Of a stretch of DNA of 64,000 nt, positions 18,552-27,552 are shown piece after piece. The stretch lies in assembly GCF_003337415.1 (NCBI RefSeq), contig NZ_QPJT01000013.1, positions 82,577 to 146,576 on the forward strand, read 5' to 3'. The notes under the pieces were generated by a model that worked only from the letters and a program-made list of their open reading frames with translations, ran no database searches and was not told where the DNA came from. Source of the stretch: Anaerobacterium chartisolvens. GTDB lineage: Bacteria; Bacillota; Clostridia; Acetivibrionales; DSM-27016. Made by a program: the position numbers and the translations under genes. Each line of letters starts with the position of its first letter. Within the stretch, counting starts at the first letter, position 1.

Positions 18552-19865
18552 ATGTCCGACTATATAAATGTAATAGGAGCGGGTCTGGCAGGCTGTGAAG
18601 CGGCCTGGCAGATAGCTAAAAGGGGAATAAAGGTAAGGCTGTTTGAGATGAAGCCTAAGTCATATACCCCCGCCCATCATATGGAAACCTTTGCAGAGCT
18701 GGTATGCAGCAACTCACTAAGGTCTGATCAGCTAGAGAATGCCGTCGGTCTTTTGAAAGAGGAGCTTCGCATGTTTGACTCTCTGATTATGAGGTGTGCC
18801 GACCTGACAAGAGTTCCCGCAGGAGGAGCGCTTGCAGTGGACCGGGAGGGATTTTCAAAAAAGGTAACCGAATATATACAAGGCTGTGAAAGCATTAAAG
18901 TTATTAACGAGGAGGTGTGCCGGATACCAGAGGACGCAATAACAATAATTGCAACAGGCCCTCTGACCTCCGATTGCCTGTGCAGTGAAATACAAAGCGT
19001 TACAGGACATGAGCATATGTATTTCTTTGATGCCGCCGCCCCTATAGTAACCTATGAGTCAATAGACATGTCAAAAGCATATAAGGCTGCAAGATACGGC
19101 AGAGGCAGTGAGGATTATATAAATTGCCCCATGAACAGGGAAGAATATAACCTGTTTTGGAACGAGCTTATAGAGGCAGGTGAGGCAGAAGTAAAGGGGT
19201 TTGAGAAGGACATGGTGTTTGAAGGCTGTATGCCCGTCGAAAGCATGGCAAAAAGGGGGCAGGATACACTGCGCTTTGGTCCTCTCAAGCCGGTAGGGCT
19301 AATAAACCCCGCTACAGGAAGAGAGGATTATGCTGTTGTGCAGCTAAGACAGGACAACAGCGCAGGGAGCTTATACAATATCGTAGGGTTTCAGACGCAT
19401 TTAAAATGGCCCGAGCAGAAGAGGGTATTCAGCATGATCCCCGGCTTAGGCAACGCGGATTTTGTAAGGTACGGTGTTATGCATAAGAATACATATATAA
19501 ACTCCCCTAAGCTTCTTGATGCCTCATATTCTGTCAGAGACAGGGAAGGGCTGTATTTTGCCGGACAAATTACAGGAGTTGAGGGCTATATTGAATCGGC
19601 TTCGTCAGGCTTTGTTGCGGGAATAAACGCCGCTATGATGTTTTTGGGAAAGCCCCCTGTGATTTTTGACACTACCACCGCAACAGGAGCTTTAAGCAGC
19701 TATATATCAGACCCCTCGATTAAAAAATTTCAGCCCATGAATATAAATTTTGGGCTTATGCAAGGCCTTAAAATAAGGATAAGGGATAAAAGAGAGAAAA
19801 ATTCTCAAATAGCCAGGAGAGCCTTGGATGTAATAAGGACAGTCAGGGATAGTCTTTCAGAATAA
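18552..19865 (+). CDS. trmFO: Folate/FAD-dependent tRNA (uracil-54-C5) methyltransferase TrmFO
   Basis: TrmFO makes ribothymidine-54 in the tRNA T-loop using methylenetetrahydrofolate and FAD. The 437-residue protein begins with the dinucleotide-binding motif [15 protein letters not shown], has [14 protein letters not shown] near residues 48-61 and the C-terminal [20 protein letters not shown] flavin motif. CGGAGGAG precedes the ATG. In many Firmicutes topA-trmFO is followed by xerC, hslVU and codY before flgB; these are absent here. Confidence 0.97.
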   Translation: MSDYINVIGAGLAGCEAAWQIAKRGIKVRLFEMKPKSYTPAHHMETFAELVCSNSLRSDQLENAVGLLKEELRMFDSLIMRCADLTRVPAGGALAVDREGFSKKVTEYIQGCESIKVINEEVCRIPEDAITIIATGPLTSDCLCSEIQSVTGHEHMYFFDAAAPIVTYESIDMSKAYKAARYGRGSEDYINCPMNREEYNLFWNELIEAGEAEVKGFEKDMVFEGCMPVESMAKRGQDTLRFGPLKPVGLINPATGREDYAVVQLRQDNSAGSLYNIVGFQTHLKWPEQKRVFSMIPGLGNADFVRYGVMHKNTYINSPKLLDASYSVRDREGLYFAGQITGVEGYIESASSGFVAGINAAMMFLGKPPVIFDTTTATGALSSYISDPSIKKFQPMNINFGLMQGLKIRIRDKREKNSQIARRALDVIRTVRDSLSE

Positions 19866-20261
19866 TTAATAAGCTCTTTTTTAAAAAATGCGGTCCTAAA
19901 ATTGGACTATAAGGTTATAGTGCAATAGAACTATTTTGTTTTTTTAAGCATTCCATATATGTATTGATTTCAGTGTGCTTCAGAGCATGAGGCCAGGAGC
20001 CGCCCAAGAAATATATAGGCCTATGATAAATATTTCAGATATTCTATTATTGTGTTTTTATATATAATATGTTATTCTTATAATAATTTATGGTATATTA
20101 TGTATTATGTATTCAAGCGTTCTATTATGAGGAAATTTAACTTAAATTAACATAATAAATTGGAAAGCTTGAAGGAAATTTAACTAATATGTCGAATATG
20201 ATCTTGTGAGTAGAGATCTAAGCATTTAGCACTTGATTTTGATATGCGTAGGGGGGTAAAA
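19866..20261 (+). promoter_or_regulatory. flgB: Leader/regulatory gap upstream of the fla/che operon
   Basis: No gene is visible in these 396 bases. They hold a GC-rich potential stem (AGGCC at 19991-19995 with GGCCT at ~20018-20022), an AT-rich stretch with several TATAAT-like hexamers, two exact copies of GGAAATTTAACT (20131-20142 and 20174-20185) 43 bases apart, and a perfect 0A-box core TGTCGAA (20190-20196). TATGAT at 20197-20202 is a possible -10. The transcription start cannot be placed from sequence alone. Confidence 0.45.
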
Positions 20262-20651
20262 ATGCTTCAGGGAATGTTTAACGGATTGAAACTAAGAGAA
20301 AAGGCTTTGGAAACGGCATGGCTTAGAAATGACGTTATTGCTCAGAATATAGCGAATGTAGACACTCCGGGGTATAAAAAGAAGTCGGTGGCGTTTGAGG
20401 AACTGCTCAATAATGCCATGACCAATACATATCAACAGAATAAATATGGAACAGGTAAATATCCCAATGTGACCCCCACTGTTGTTGAGGATAACAGCAG
20501 CCTAAGCTACCGTCTTGACGGGAATAATGTAGACTTTGAAAGAGAGGCAGCGGCGATGTCTAAAAACGCCATTAAGTATTATGCCTTGTCCCAAAGCGTG
20601 GGAGGATATTTCAGCAAGCTTAAATCGGTTATAAACGGAGGGAGCAGATAG
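20262..20651 (+). CDS. flgB: Flagellar basal-body rod protein FlgB
   Basis: FlgB is the proximal rod subunit exported by the flagellar type III system. The ATG at 20262 has GGGGGG five bases upstream; the ATG at 20244 precedes that site and is rejected. The 129-residue protein has the rod signature NDVIAQNIANVDTPGYKKK. It is the first gene of the fla/che operon; flgC starts three bases after its stop. Confidence 0.96.
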   Translation: MLQGMFNGLKLREKALETAWLRNDVIAQNIANVDTPGYKKKSVAFEELLNNAMTNTYQQNKYGTGKYPNVTPTVVEDNSSLSYRLDGNNVDFEREAAAMSKNAIKYYALSQSVGGYFSKLKSVINGGSR

Positions 20652-20654
20652 CAT

Positions 20655-21098
20655 ATGAGTTATTTTAGTGCTCTTGATATAGGAGCTTCCGCATTGACAG
20701 CCCAGAGACTCAGAATGGACGTTATATCCCAAAACATAGCAAATGCCAATACTACGAGATCCGAGGACGGGCTTCCATACAGAAGAAAGGAAGTGGTCTT
20801 TGAGGAAAGGACTCAAACACCTTCTTTTTCCAGTTTTCTTGAAAAAAGCTCAGGGCAGTATTCGACAGGCGGAGGAGTGAGGGCGGCGAAAATTGTTGAG
20901 GATTCCTCACCGTTTAAATCAGTCTATGATCCGGGCCATCCTGATGCCAATAATGAAGGGTATGTACAAATGCCTAATGTAAACGTAATAACAGAAATGG
21001 TGAATATGATTTCCGCAACAAGATCCTATGAGGCTGGAATAACCTCTATAAATACCACAAAGAGCATGGCAATGAAGGCGCTTGAGATAGGAAGGTAA
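20655..21098 (+). CDS. flgC: Flagellar basal-body rod protein FlgC
   Basis: FlgC is the second proximal rod protein. Its 147 residues include LRMDVISQNIANANTTRSED near the N-terminus and the C-terminal coiled-coil half VNVITEMVNMISATRSYEAG, both typical. The ribosome site GGAGGGAG lies inside the end of flgB, so translation is coupled. Confidence 0.97.
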   Translation: MSYFSALDIGASALTAQRLRMDVISQNIANANTTRSEDGLPYRRKEVVFEERTQTPSFSSFLEKSSGQYSTGGGVRAAKIVEDSSPFKSVYDPGHPDANNEGYVQMPNVNVITEMVNMISATRSYEAGITSINTTKSMAMKALEIGR

Positions 21099-21147
21099 GT
21101 GCTTTGGATTTCTATACTAATGATAATAATTTTTAGGGGGAATTTTT

Positions 21148-21453
21148 ATGAATGTGGGAGGAATAAGCGGTGTTGGTGCGTTTTCGTCTGAAGCTCTCGA
21201 AATAAAAGCTTTTCGGGAGAATCAGCAAGACACGGTCAGCTTTGCGGATCATTTAAAGAATGCTTTAAACAGTGTCGACAATATGCAAAATTATTCCGAG
21301 GAAGCTGCGAATGCACTGGCGGCCGGAAAGGCTGACAATATTGATGAGGTGGTTGTTGCGGGGCAGAAGGCCGAGGTGGCGCTGCTGCTTACCATTCAAG
21401 TAAGGAATAAGATACTTGATGCGTACAATGAGATCATGAGGATGCAGATATAA
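21148..21453 (+). CDS. fliE: Flagellar hook-basal body complex protein FliE
   Basis: FliE links the MS ring to the rod. The 101-residue protein has SFADHLKNALNSVDNMQ and the conserved C-terminus VALLLTIQVRNKILDAYNEI. AGGGGG lies six bases upstream of the ATG. Position between flgC and fliF is canonical. Confidence 0.95.
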   Translation: MNVGGISGVGAFSSEALEIKAFRENQQDTVSFADHLKNALNSVDNMQNYSEEAANALAAGKADNIDEVVVAGQKAEVALLLTIQVRNKILDAYNEIMRMQI

Positions 21454-21536
21454 AATTTATGTGTATGCTTTTAAAATACATTGTTTTGTGTTATTACTAA
21501 AGAGGAACCCTTAGAAGCAAGGTGGTGACTAATTAC

Positions 21537-23123
21537 ATGCCTGAAGTATTTTCAAAGCTGCAGCGGCGTGTAGCTGATTTTTGGAAGGAACTTGAGCAGT
21601 CTCAAAGAATTAGAGTATATATTATAGCGGCCATACTTATAGCTGCTGTGGTAATTGGTATTTTTATTGCGGCAAGGACTACCTATGTCCCTTTGTTCGT
21701 TGGCGGAATTCCTGAGCAAAAAGAATTAAGTGAGATAGCGGCGGTTCTGGAAGCGGGAAAGCTTAAATACAAGCTTGAAGACAACAATATTCTTATTGAT
21801 TCAAGAAACAAAAACAAGGCACAGGCGTTATTGGTGGAGAAAGGATACCCTAAGTCACTGGATGCTATATTTGATGACGGGTACAGCAACAAGATACAAT
21901 ACAGCACGACTGAAAGCGACAAAAGGAAATTTGACAAGAATACTCAGGAAAGGCTTTTATCTGCCAAGCTAAAGATGTTTGATTACATAGAGGATGCCTC
22001 GGTTACATTGGCGTTGCCGAATCCTCCCGTTCTTCTGCTGTCCGATGAGCAGCAGTCTAAGCCTACCGCGTCGGTAATGATAAAGCCAAAGCAGGAACTT
22101 AGCAAGGAGCAGGTTCGCTCTGTGGTTATGTGGGTTGCAAAGAGCGTAGAAAAGCTTGAACCCGGCGATATTACCGTTGTGGATCATAATTTGAATGAGC
22201 TTACCGCCGATACCGCAGACAGTTCTGTAGCCAAGGCGAACGACCAGTACGAAATGACGGTAAAATGGGCAGCCGAGCTGGAGCGGAAGGTCAGAAGACT
22301 TTTTGACGGACAGTATACAAGCTTTGACAACATGGCTGTTGTAGCAAATCCTAAGCTTAATTTCAATAAGCAGACATCAAAATCAAAGGTGCTTACAAAT
22401 CCTACAGAGGATGGGCCGGCTGTGACTAACAGGCAGACTCATACGGTAGATTTGCAAAACGGGAATGTCACCGGGGGCTCTCCCGGTATGGGAACCAATC
22501 CCGGCACTACTCAAACCCCTTCCTATCAAATAGAATCAAACGGGGAAAATTCAACCTATAAAGAAAAAAATGAAGTTATAAATAACGAATATAATGAGAC
22601 ATTAACGGAGCTTGAAAACTCTATAGGCGACATAGTACCTGAGCAGTCTACAATAGCGGTTAATGTAAAATACGGTATTAAGGCCACGGATGTGCCGGAG
22701 GAGGAAATTGAGAGTGTGAGGCGGCAGGTCAGCATGGCGACAAGTATACCTGTGGACAATATTTCTGTAAATAAATTCAGAATTGCCGCGCCTGAAGAGG
22801 TGCAAACCCAGTTGTCTGACACAATAAGGGAATTGTTTGATACATATGGAGTATTCGCGCTGATAATTTTACTGGCAATAGCGCTTATGATAGCCGCGCT
22901 GCCCAGAAGAAAGAAGGAGGAAAAGCTTGTGCAGCAGCCTTCTTTGAGTCCGGCTACAGCTCCGAGGTTTATTGTTCCCGAAAATCAGTTGGAGCCTATT
23001 CCCGAAATTGATCTTGAAGAAAGGTCGGAGGTTAAAAAGCAAATTGAAAAGTTTGTTAAGCAAAAGCCGGATGCCGTTGCACAATTGTTGAGAAACTGGC
23101 TTTCGGATGAATGGGAAGGTTAA
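21537..23123 (+). CDS. fliF: Flagellar M-ring protein FliF
   Basis: FliF forms the MS ring in the cytoplasmic membrane, the platform for the export gate and C ring. The ATG at 21537 has AAGGTGGTG about nine bases upstream and is preferred to the GTG codons at 21522 and 21525. The 528-residue protein has membrane segments near residues 26-48 and 438-456, the ring-building motifs between them (YVPLFVGGIPEQ, ATTESDKRKFDKN-like region) and a C-terminal cytoplasmic tail that binds FliG. Confidence 0.96.
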   Translation: MPEVFSKLQRRVADFWKELEQSQRIRVYIIAAILIAAVVIGIFIAARTTYVPLFVGGIPEQKELSEIAAVLEAGKLKYKLEDNNILIDSRNKNKAQALLVEKGYPKSLDAIFDDGYSNKIQYSTTESDKRKFDKNTQERLLSAKLKMFDYIEDASVTLALPNPPVLLLSDEQQSKPTASVMIKPKQELSKEQVRSVVMWVAKSVEKLEPGDITVVDHNLNELTADTADSSVAKANDQYEMTVKWAAELERKVRRLFDGQYTSFDNMAVVANPKLNFNKQTSKSKVLTNPTEDGPAVTNRQTHTVDLQNGNVTGGSPGMGTNPGTTQTPSYQIESNGENSTYKEKNEVINNEYNETLTELENSIGDIVPEQSTIAVNVKYGIKATDVPEEEIESVRRQVSMATSIPVDNISVNKFRIAAPEEVQTQLSDTIRELFDTYGVFALIILLAIALMIAALPRRKKEEKLVQQPSLSPATAPRFIVPENQLEPIPEIDLEERSEVKKQIEKFVKQKPDAVAQLLRNWLSDEWEG

Positions 23124-23166
23124 AATAAAATTTTAATAATTGCTAATTTATACGGGGGTTGATAAT

Positions 23167-24189
23167 GTGGCTCGTAGCACTTCTGTGAAGACAGATCGTT
23201 CTGGAAAGGAAAAGGCTGCTATGCTTCTTATATCTCTTGGGCCTGAAAAATCCGCCGAGATATTTAAGCATTTCAAGGAAGAGGAAATAGAGCAGTTGAC
23301 ATTGGAGATTGCAAACATAAGAACTGTGACTCCTGAAGAAAAAGAAAAGGTGCTTGAGGAATTTTATCAAATTTGTCTGGCACAGGAATATATAGCCGAG
23401 GGCGGAATAGGGTATGCAAAGGATATACTGGAAAAGGCGCTTGGAGCGCAAAAAGCGCTTGATGTAATAAATAAGCTTACAGTTTCACTACAGGTACGGC
23501 CATTTGATTTCATAAGAAAGACAGATCCATCTCAGCTTCTGAATTTTATACAAAATGAACATCCACAAACAATAGCGTTAATACTTGCATATTTGAGGGC
23601 GCAGCAGGCATCCACCGTGCTGTCGGCGCTTCCCCAGGATAAACAGGCAGATGTGGCAAGAAGAATAGCTACTATGGACAGAACTTCACCGGAGGTAATC
23701 AAAGAGGTGGAAAGAGTTCTTGAAAAGAAGCTTTCTTCATTGGTCACCGAGGATTATACCGCTGCCGGAGGGGTACAGTCTATTGTAGACATACTCAACA
23801 GTGTAGACAGGGGTACCGAGAAATATATCATGGAGACTTTGGAAATTGAGGACACCGATCTTGCGGAGGAAATAAAGAAGAGGATGTTTGTATTTGAGGA
23901 CATCTTAACTCTTGACAACAGATCGATTCAGAGATTCTTAAGAGATGTTGAAAACCAGCAGCTTGCGGTTGCGCTTAAGGGCTCAACGGAAGAAGTGCAG
24001 AAGCTTATTTTCTCAAATATGTCCAAGCGCCTTTCTGAAATGATATCTGAGGACATGGAATTCTTAGGCCCTGTAAGACTTAAGGATGTTGAAGAGGCAC
24101 AGCAGAAGATTGTAAATGTAATACGCAAGCTTGAGGACGCAGGGGAGATAGTTATATCCAGAGGCGGAGGAGATGAAATAGTTGTCTAG
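23167..24189 (+). CDS. fliG: Flagellar motor switch protein FliG
   Basis: FliG is the C-ring protein that contacts the stator and generates torque. The GTG at 23167 has GGGGG eight bases upstream and gives VARSTSVKTDRSGKEKAAML. The 340-residue protein has the N domain (EKAAMLLISLGPEKSAEIF), the middle domain with NEHPQTIALILAYL (EHPQ motif) and the charged C-terminal torque helix (IQRFLRDVENQQLAVALKG). It overlaps fliH by eight bases. Confidence 0.97.
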   Translation: MARSTSVKTDRSGKEKAAMLLISLGPEKSAEIFKHFKEEEIEQLTLEIANIRTVTPEEKEKVLEEFYQICLAQEYIAEGGIGYAKDILEKALGAQKALDVINKLTVSLQVRPFDFIRKTDPSQLLNFIQNEHPQTIALILAYLRAQQASTVLSALPQDKQADVARRIATMDRTSPEVIKEVERVLEKKLSSLVTEDYTAAGGVQSIVDILNSVDRGTEKYIMETLEIEDTDLAEEIKKRMFVFEDILTLDNRSIQRFLRDVENQQLAVALKGSTEEVQKLIFSNMSKRLSEMISEDMEFLGPVRLKDVEEAQQKIVNVIRKLEDAGEIVISRGGGDEIVV

Positions 24190-24934
24190 TAATATTTATA
24201 AAAATTATCAGATAAACTTAGGGATACCCTTTACCGTAAAGTCTGCTGTGAATTTTCATACAATTAACACGGTAAGCAAGAATGAGGACATTGAGGATAG
24301 CCGTGAGGAAATTCCCGAGGATATAATTAGCTCTGCAAAGGAAGAAGCTGAATTAATTATAAAGGAGGCCCATTATGAGGCCGAAAGGATTATTAAAGAC
24401 GCGGAGGCACGTGCCAATGAAAGCAGTGCTGCCATAGAGGAGGAAGCAAGACAAAGGGGCTTATCCGAGGGAATGGAGCAGGCAAGAATGCAGTATGAGG
24501 CTCTGATTAACGAAGCGGGGGACATAAAGCAGAGCGCGAAAGTTGAATATAACAAGGTTCTTGAAGGTATGGAGGCCGATACAGTCGGTGTTATTATTGA
24601 AATAGCGCAGAGCGTTATAGGCAGGGAACTGGAATTGGATAATGAAAATATTCTGTATCTTGTCAGGCAGGCCTTTGAGAAATGCATAAATAAGGAGAAG
24701 CTGATTTTAAGGGTGAGCATGGACGATTATGACTATGTATCGGACAACAAGAATAAGCTGCTTTCAATGACAGCAGGAATAGGCGAATTGGAGATTAAAG
24801 GAGACCCTTCATTAAAAAGAGGAGCGTGCATGGTTGATACTCCTTTTGGAAGCGTAGACGCAGGTGCGGACACTAAAATGCGTAAAATTGAGGAGTGCTT
24901 CAGGCAGGCTTTAGGACGAGGGTATAATGATTAG
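24182..24934 (+). CDS. fliH: Flagellar assembly protein FliH
   Basis: FliH regulates the export ATPase FliI and links it to the C ring. The 250-residue protein starts at a TTG inside the end of fliG (GGAGGAG eight bases upstream). It has a long Glu/Ala-rich coiled coil (residues ~35-125, with GLSEGMEQARMQYEALI) followed by the V-ATPase-E-like C domain (ILRVSMDDYDYV, RGACMVDTPFGSVDAG). It overlaps fliI by eight bases. Confidence 0.92.
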   Translation: MSSNIYKNYQINLGIPFTVKSAVNFHTINTVSKNEDIEDSREEIPEDIISSAKEEAELIIKEAHYEAERIIKDAEARANESSAAIEEEARQRGLSEGMEQARMQYEALINEAGDIKQSAKVEYNKVLEGMEADTVGVIIEIAQSVIGRELELDNENILYLVRQAFEKCINKEKLILRVSMDDYDYVSDNKNKLLSMTAGIGELEIKGDPSLKRGACMVDTPFGSVDAGADTKMRKIEECFRQALGRGYND

Positions 24935-26243
24935 TATTAATCTGGATAGATACAGGAAAATTTTAAGGAATTCCGATTTTATAGAGTATACCGGAAAGGT
25001 TACAAAGGTTGTGGGACTCACAATAGAGTCGTTAGGGCCTGAGGTTAATATAGGAGAGCTATGCCATTTACAGTCTGTAAGGAATAGGGGAGTTATAGAT
25101 GCAGAGGTTGTGGGCTTTAAGGACAACAATGTTTTGCTTATGCCTTTAGGAGATATGGCTGGTATAGGGCCGGGAAGCACCGTAACAGCCACAGGGGGCA
25201 GCCTCAGGGTGGCTGTAGGGGGAGGTTTGATAGGAAGGGTTCTGGATGGCCTGGGAAATCCTATTGACGGAAAGGGAAACTTAGAGAGCGAGCAGTATTA
25301 TCAGGTAAGCAACGCGCCTCCTCATCCTCTTACAAGAAAGAGGATAGCACAGCCGCTGCCCCTTGGAATAAAAGCCATAGACGGGCTGCTGACGGTGGGA
25401 AAGGGACAGAGGATAGGCATATTTGCCGGCAGCGGTGTCGGTAAAAGCACATTGATGGGAATGATCGCAAGGAACACCAGAGCCGACATCAATGTTATTG
25501 CACTTATAGGAGAGCGCGGAAGGGAAGTACGGGAATTTTTAGAAAAGGATTTAAAGGAAGAGGGACTTTCAAGATCTGTAGTGGTGGTTGCAACCTCCGA
25601 CCAGCCTGCTCTGGTGAGATTAAAGGGAGCCTTGCTCGCCACTGCCATAGCCGAGTATTTCAGAGATCAGCAAAAGGATGTGCTTTTGCTGATGGACTCG
25701 CTTACAAGGTTTGCCATGGCGCAGAGAGAAATTGGTCTGGCTATAGGAGAACCTCCTGTATCAAGGGGGTACACGCCTTCTGTTTTTTCAGTAATGCCCA
25801 AGCTTCTTGAGCGTTCGGGCAATTCAGAGAAGGGATCGGTTACGGGGCTTTATACGGTACTGGTTGACGGAGATGACATGATGGAGCCTGTGACAGATAC
25901 TGCAAGAGGTATTCTTGACGGGCATATAGTTCTTTCGAGGTCTTTGGCAAACAGAAACCATTACCCCGCCATAGATATTCTGGCAAGCATAAGCAGGGTA
26001 ATGACGGACATTGTGACGCCGGAGCATAAGTTTGCGGCCAGTGAAATAAAAAAGGTTATGGCTGTATATAAGGATGCCGAGGATTTAATCAATATAGGAG
26101 CATATGTTAAGGGAAGTAATGATAAAATTGATTATGCCATTGATTTTATAGACAATATTACGGCTTTCCTCCAGCAGAGTACCGAAGAAAAATTTAACTT
26201 TGATACAATAATGGAGATGCTCGGGCAGGTGCTGAATGGCTAA
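24927..26243 (+). CDS. fliI: Flagellum-specific export ATPase FliI
   Basis: FliI is an F1-like hexameric ATPase of flagellar type III export. The 438-residue protein has Walker A GSGVGKS at residues 168-174, Walker B DVLLLMDSLTRFAMAQRE with the catalytic Glu region GERGREVREFLE, and the export-ATPase motif IGEPPVSRGYTPSVFS. It overlaps fliH upstream and fliJ downstream by eight bases each. Confidence 0.97.
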   Translation: MISINLDRYRKILRNSDFIEYTGKVTKVVGLTIESLGPEVNIGELCHLQSVRNRGVIDAEVVGFKDNNVLLMPLGDMAGIGPGSTVTATGGSLRVAVGGGLIGRVLDGLGNPIDGKGNLESEQYYQVSNAPPHPLTRKRIAQPLPLGIKAIDGLLTVGKGQRIGIFAGSGVGKSTLMGMIARNTRADINVIALIGERGREVREFLEKDLKEEGLSRSVVVVATSDQPALVRLKGALLATAIAEYFRDQQKDVLLLMDSLTRFAMAQREIGLAIGEPPVSRGYTPSVFSVMPKLLERSGNSEKGSVTGLYTVLVDGDDMMEPVTDTARGILDGHIVLSRSLANRNHYPAIDILASISRVMTDIVTPEHKFAASEIKKVMAVYKDAEDLINIGAYVKGSNDKIDYAIDFIDNITAFLQQSTEEKFNFDTIMEMLGQVLNG

Positions 26244-26706
26244 ATTTACTTTTGGATTGCAGTCGGTGCTGAATCTTAAAATTCAAATGGAGGACAGCCT
26301 GAAGAACGAGCTGGCCAAGGCCATAAGGAAGCTTGAAAGGGAACGGGAGCTCTTGAATAAAATAGAGTTTGAGAGAGAGCAGCTTATAGGGCAGATGTGC
26401 TGTGAGTCAAGCAAGGGTATTCGGGTTTCAAGCCTTAAGGAATATGGAGGATATATTTCCTTTCTGGTGCAAAAGGCTCAGATACAGAAAGAAAATATAA
26501 ACTATGCCAGAGGTAATGTCGATAGATATAGAGATCAGCTTATAAAGGCGGTTCAGGAGAAAGAGATGCTCGAAAAGCTCAAGGAAAAGAAATATGAGGA
26601 GTATTCCGCAGAGCAGTTGAGGGAAGAGCAGAATACTAATGATGAGATAATAAGCTACAACTATAACAGGGTTATGGCAGGAGAGAAAAATGGCTACAAA
26701 AAATAA
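26236..26706 (+). CDS. fliJ: Flagellar export chaperone FliJ
   Basis: FliJ is a small coiled-coil protein that works with FliI and FlhA in export. Its 156 residues are almost entirely heptad-like and charged (EKEMLEKLKEKKYEEYSAEQ). Assignment rests on length, coiled-coil character, the opening FTFGLQSVLNLKIQMEDSLK and position directly after fliI. It overlaps the next gene by 17 bases. Confidence 0.88.
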   Translation: MAKFTFGLQSVLNLKIQMEDSLKNELAKAIRKLERERELLNKIEFEREQLIGQMCCESSKGIRVSSLKEYGGYISFLVQKAQIQKENINYARGNVDRYRDQLIKAVQEKEMLEKLKEKKYEEYSAEQLREEQNTNDEIISYNYNRVMAGEKNGYKK

Positions 26707-27514
26707 TATCAGTGAAGGCCCCACCCCGCGTACGACGAATAACAACAAGAAAAAGCCAAATGGAGCACTGTTTGGGTTATTGGCATTTGCAATAGCGACA
26801 CTCATAATGGCGGCGGTATTAGGAGGGGCTTTTTATGTTGTAATCCATAATAATATGGGCGGCCTTGCAGACAAATACAGAATGAATATAAAAAGCATAC
26901 CTGTTCTTAAGCTGGCACTTCCGCAGCCGGTAAATCCCGAGGATGACAAGCAAATGACGGAGGACGAGGTAAGGGAGAAGTACAGGGAGCTTTTAAAGCT
27001 AAGGGATGATTTGAGGGCACAGCTTGAGGAAAAGCATAAGGCCATAGAACAGCTTGAGAAGGAAAGAACGGAGCATGAGGGGATTAAGGCTGAGAATGCC
27101 CGTATAAAAAGTGATGTGGAGGCACAGCAGAAACAGATTGATGATGACAGAAAGCAATTTGAGGAGGACAGCAAGGCTGTTAACGGATTGATTGCAAATG
27201 GTGATAAGCAGGGCTTTAAGGAGTATTTCGAGAAGGTGGATAAAGAGACTGCTGAAAGGGTATATGGTGAAATCGTAAAGGAAGAAAAGGCAAATGAGCA
27301 GATAAGGAGCTATGCAAAGCTTTATGAAAGCATGGATGCATCGTCGGCGGCAAAAATATTTGAAGAAATGGGAAGCTCTAAGAGTGACTTTGTGGTGGAA
27401 ATTTTGAAAAATATGAAAAAGGAAGTGTCGGCCGAGGTTTTGTCGGCAATGAGCCCCTCTTATGCAGCGAAGCTTGCCGACAAGCTCAGAGCAGCGTATG
27501 TTACAATCAATTGA
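26690..27514 (+). CDS. YlxF/MotE-like flagellar protein (MgtE N-domain-like)
   Basis: This 274-residue protein has one membrane segment (~26-50), a long coiled coil (~90-165) and a C-terminal MgtE-N-like domain (ASSAAKIFEEMGSSKSDFV, AMSPSYAAKLADKLR). It sits between fliJ and fliK, where B. subtilis has ylxF. MotE-type homologues act as chaperones for the stator or periplasmic motor parts in alphaproteobacteria; in Firmicutes the role is not settled. GGAGAG lies seven bases upstream of the ATG. Confidence 0.8.
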   Translation: MATKNNISEGPTPRTTNNNKKKPNGALFGLLAFAIATLIMAAVLGGAFYVVIHNNMGGLADKYRMNIKSIPVLKLALPQPVNPEDDKQMTEDEVREKYRELLKLRDDLRAQLEEKHKAIEQLEKERTEHEGIKAENARIKSDVEAQQKQIDDDRKQFEEDSKAVNGLIANGDKQGFKEYFEKVDKETAERVYGEIVKEEKANEQIRSYAKLYESMDASSAAKIFEEMGSSKSDFVVEILKNMKKEVSAEVLSAMSPSYAAKLADKLRAAYVTIN

Positions 27515-27552
27515 TTTGTAATATAAAAGCATAGGTGAAAGGAGGTGAAATT

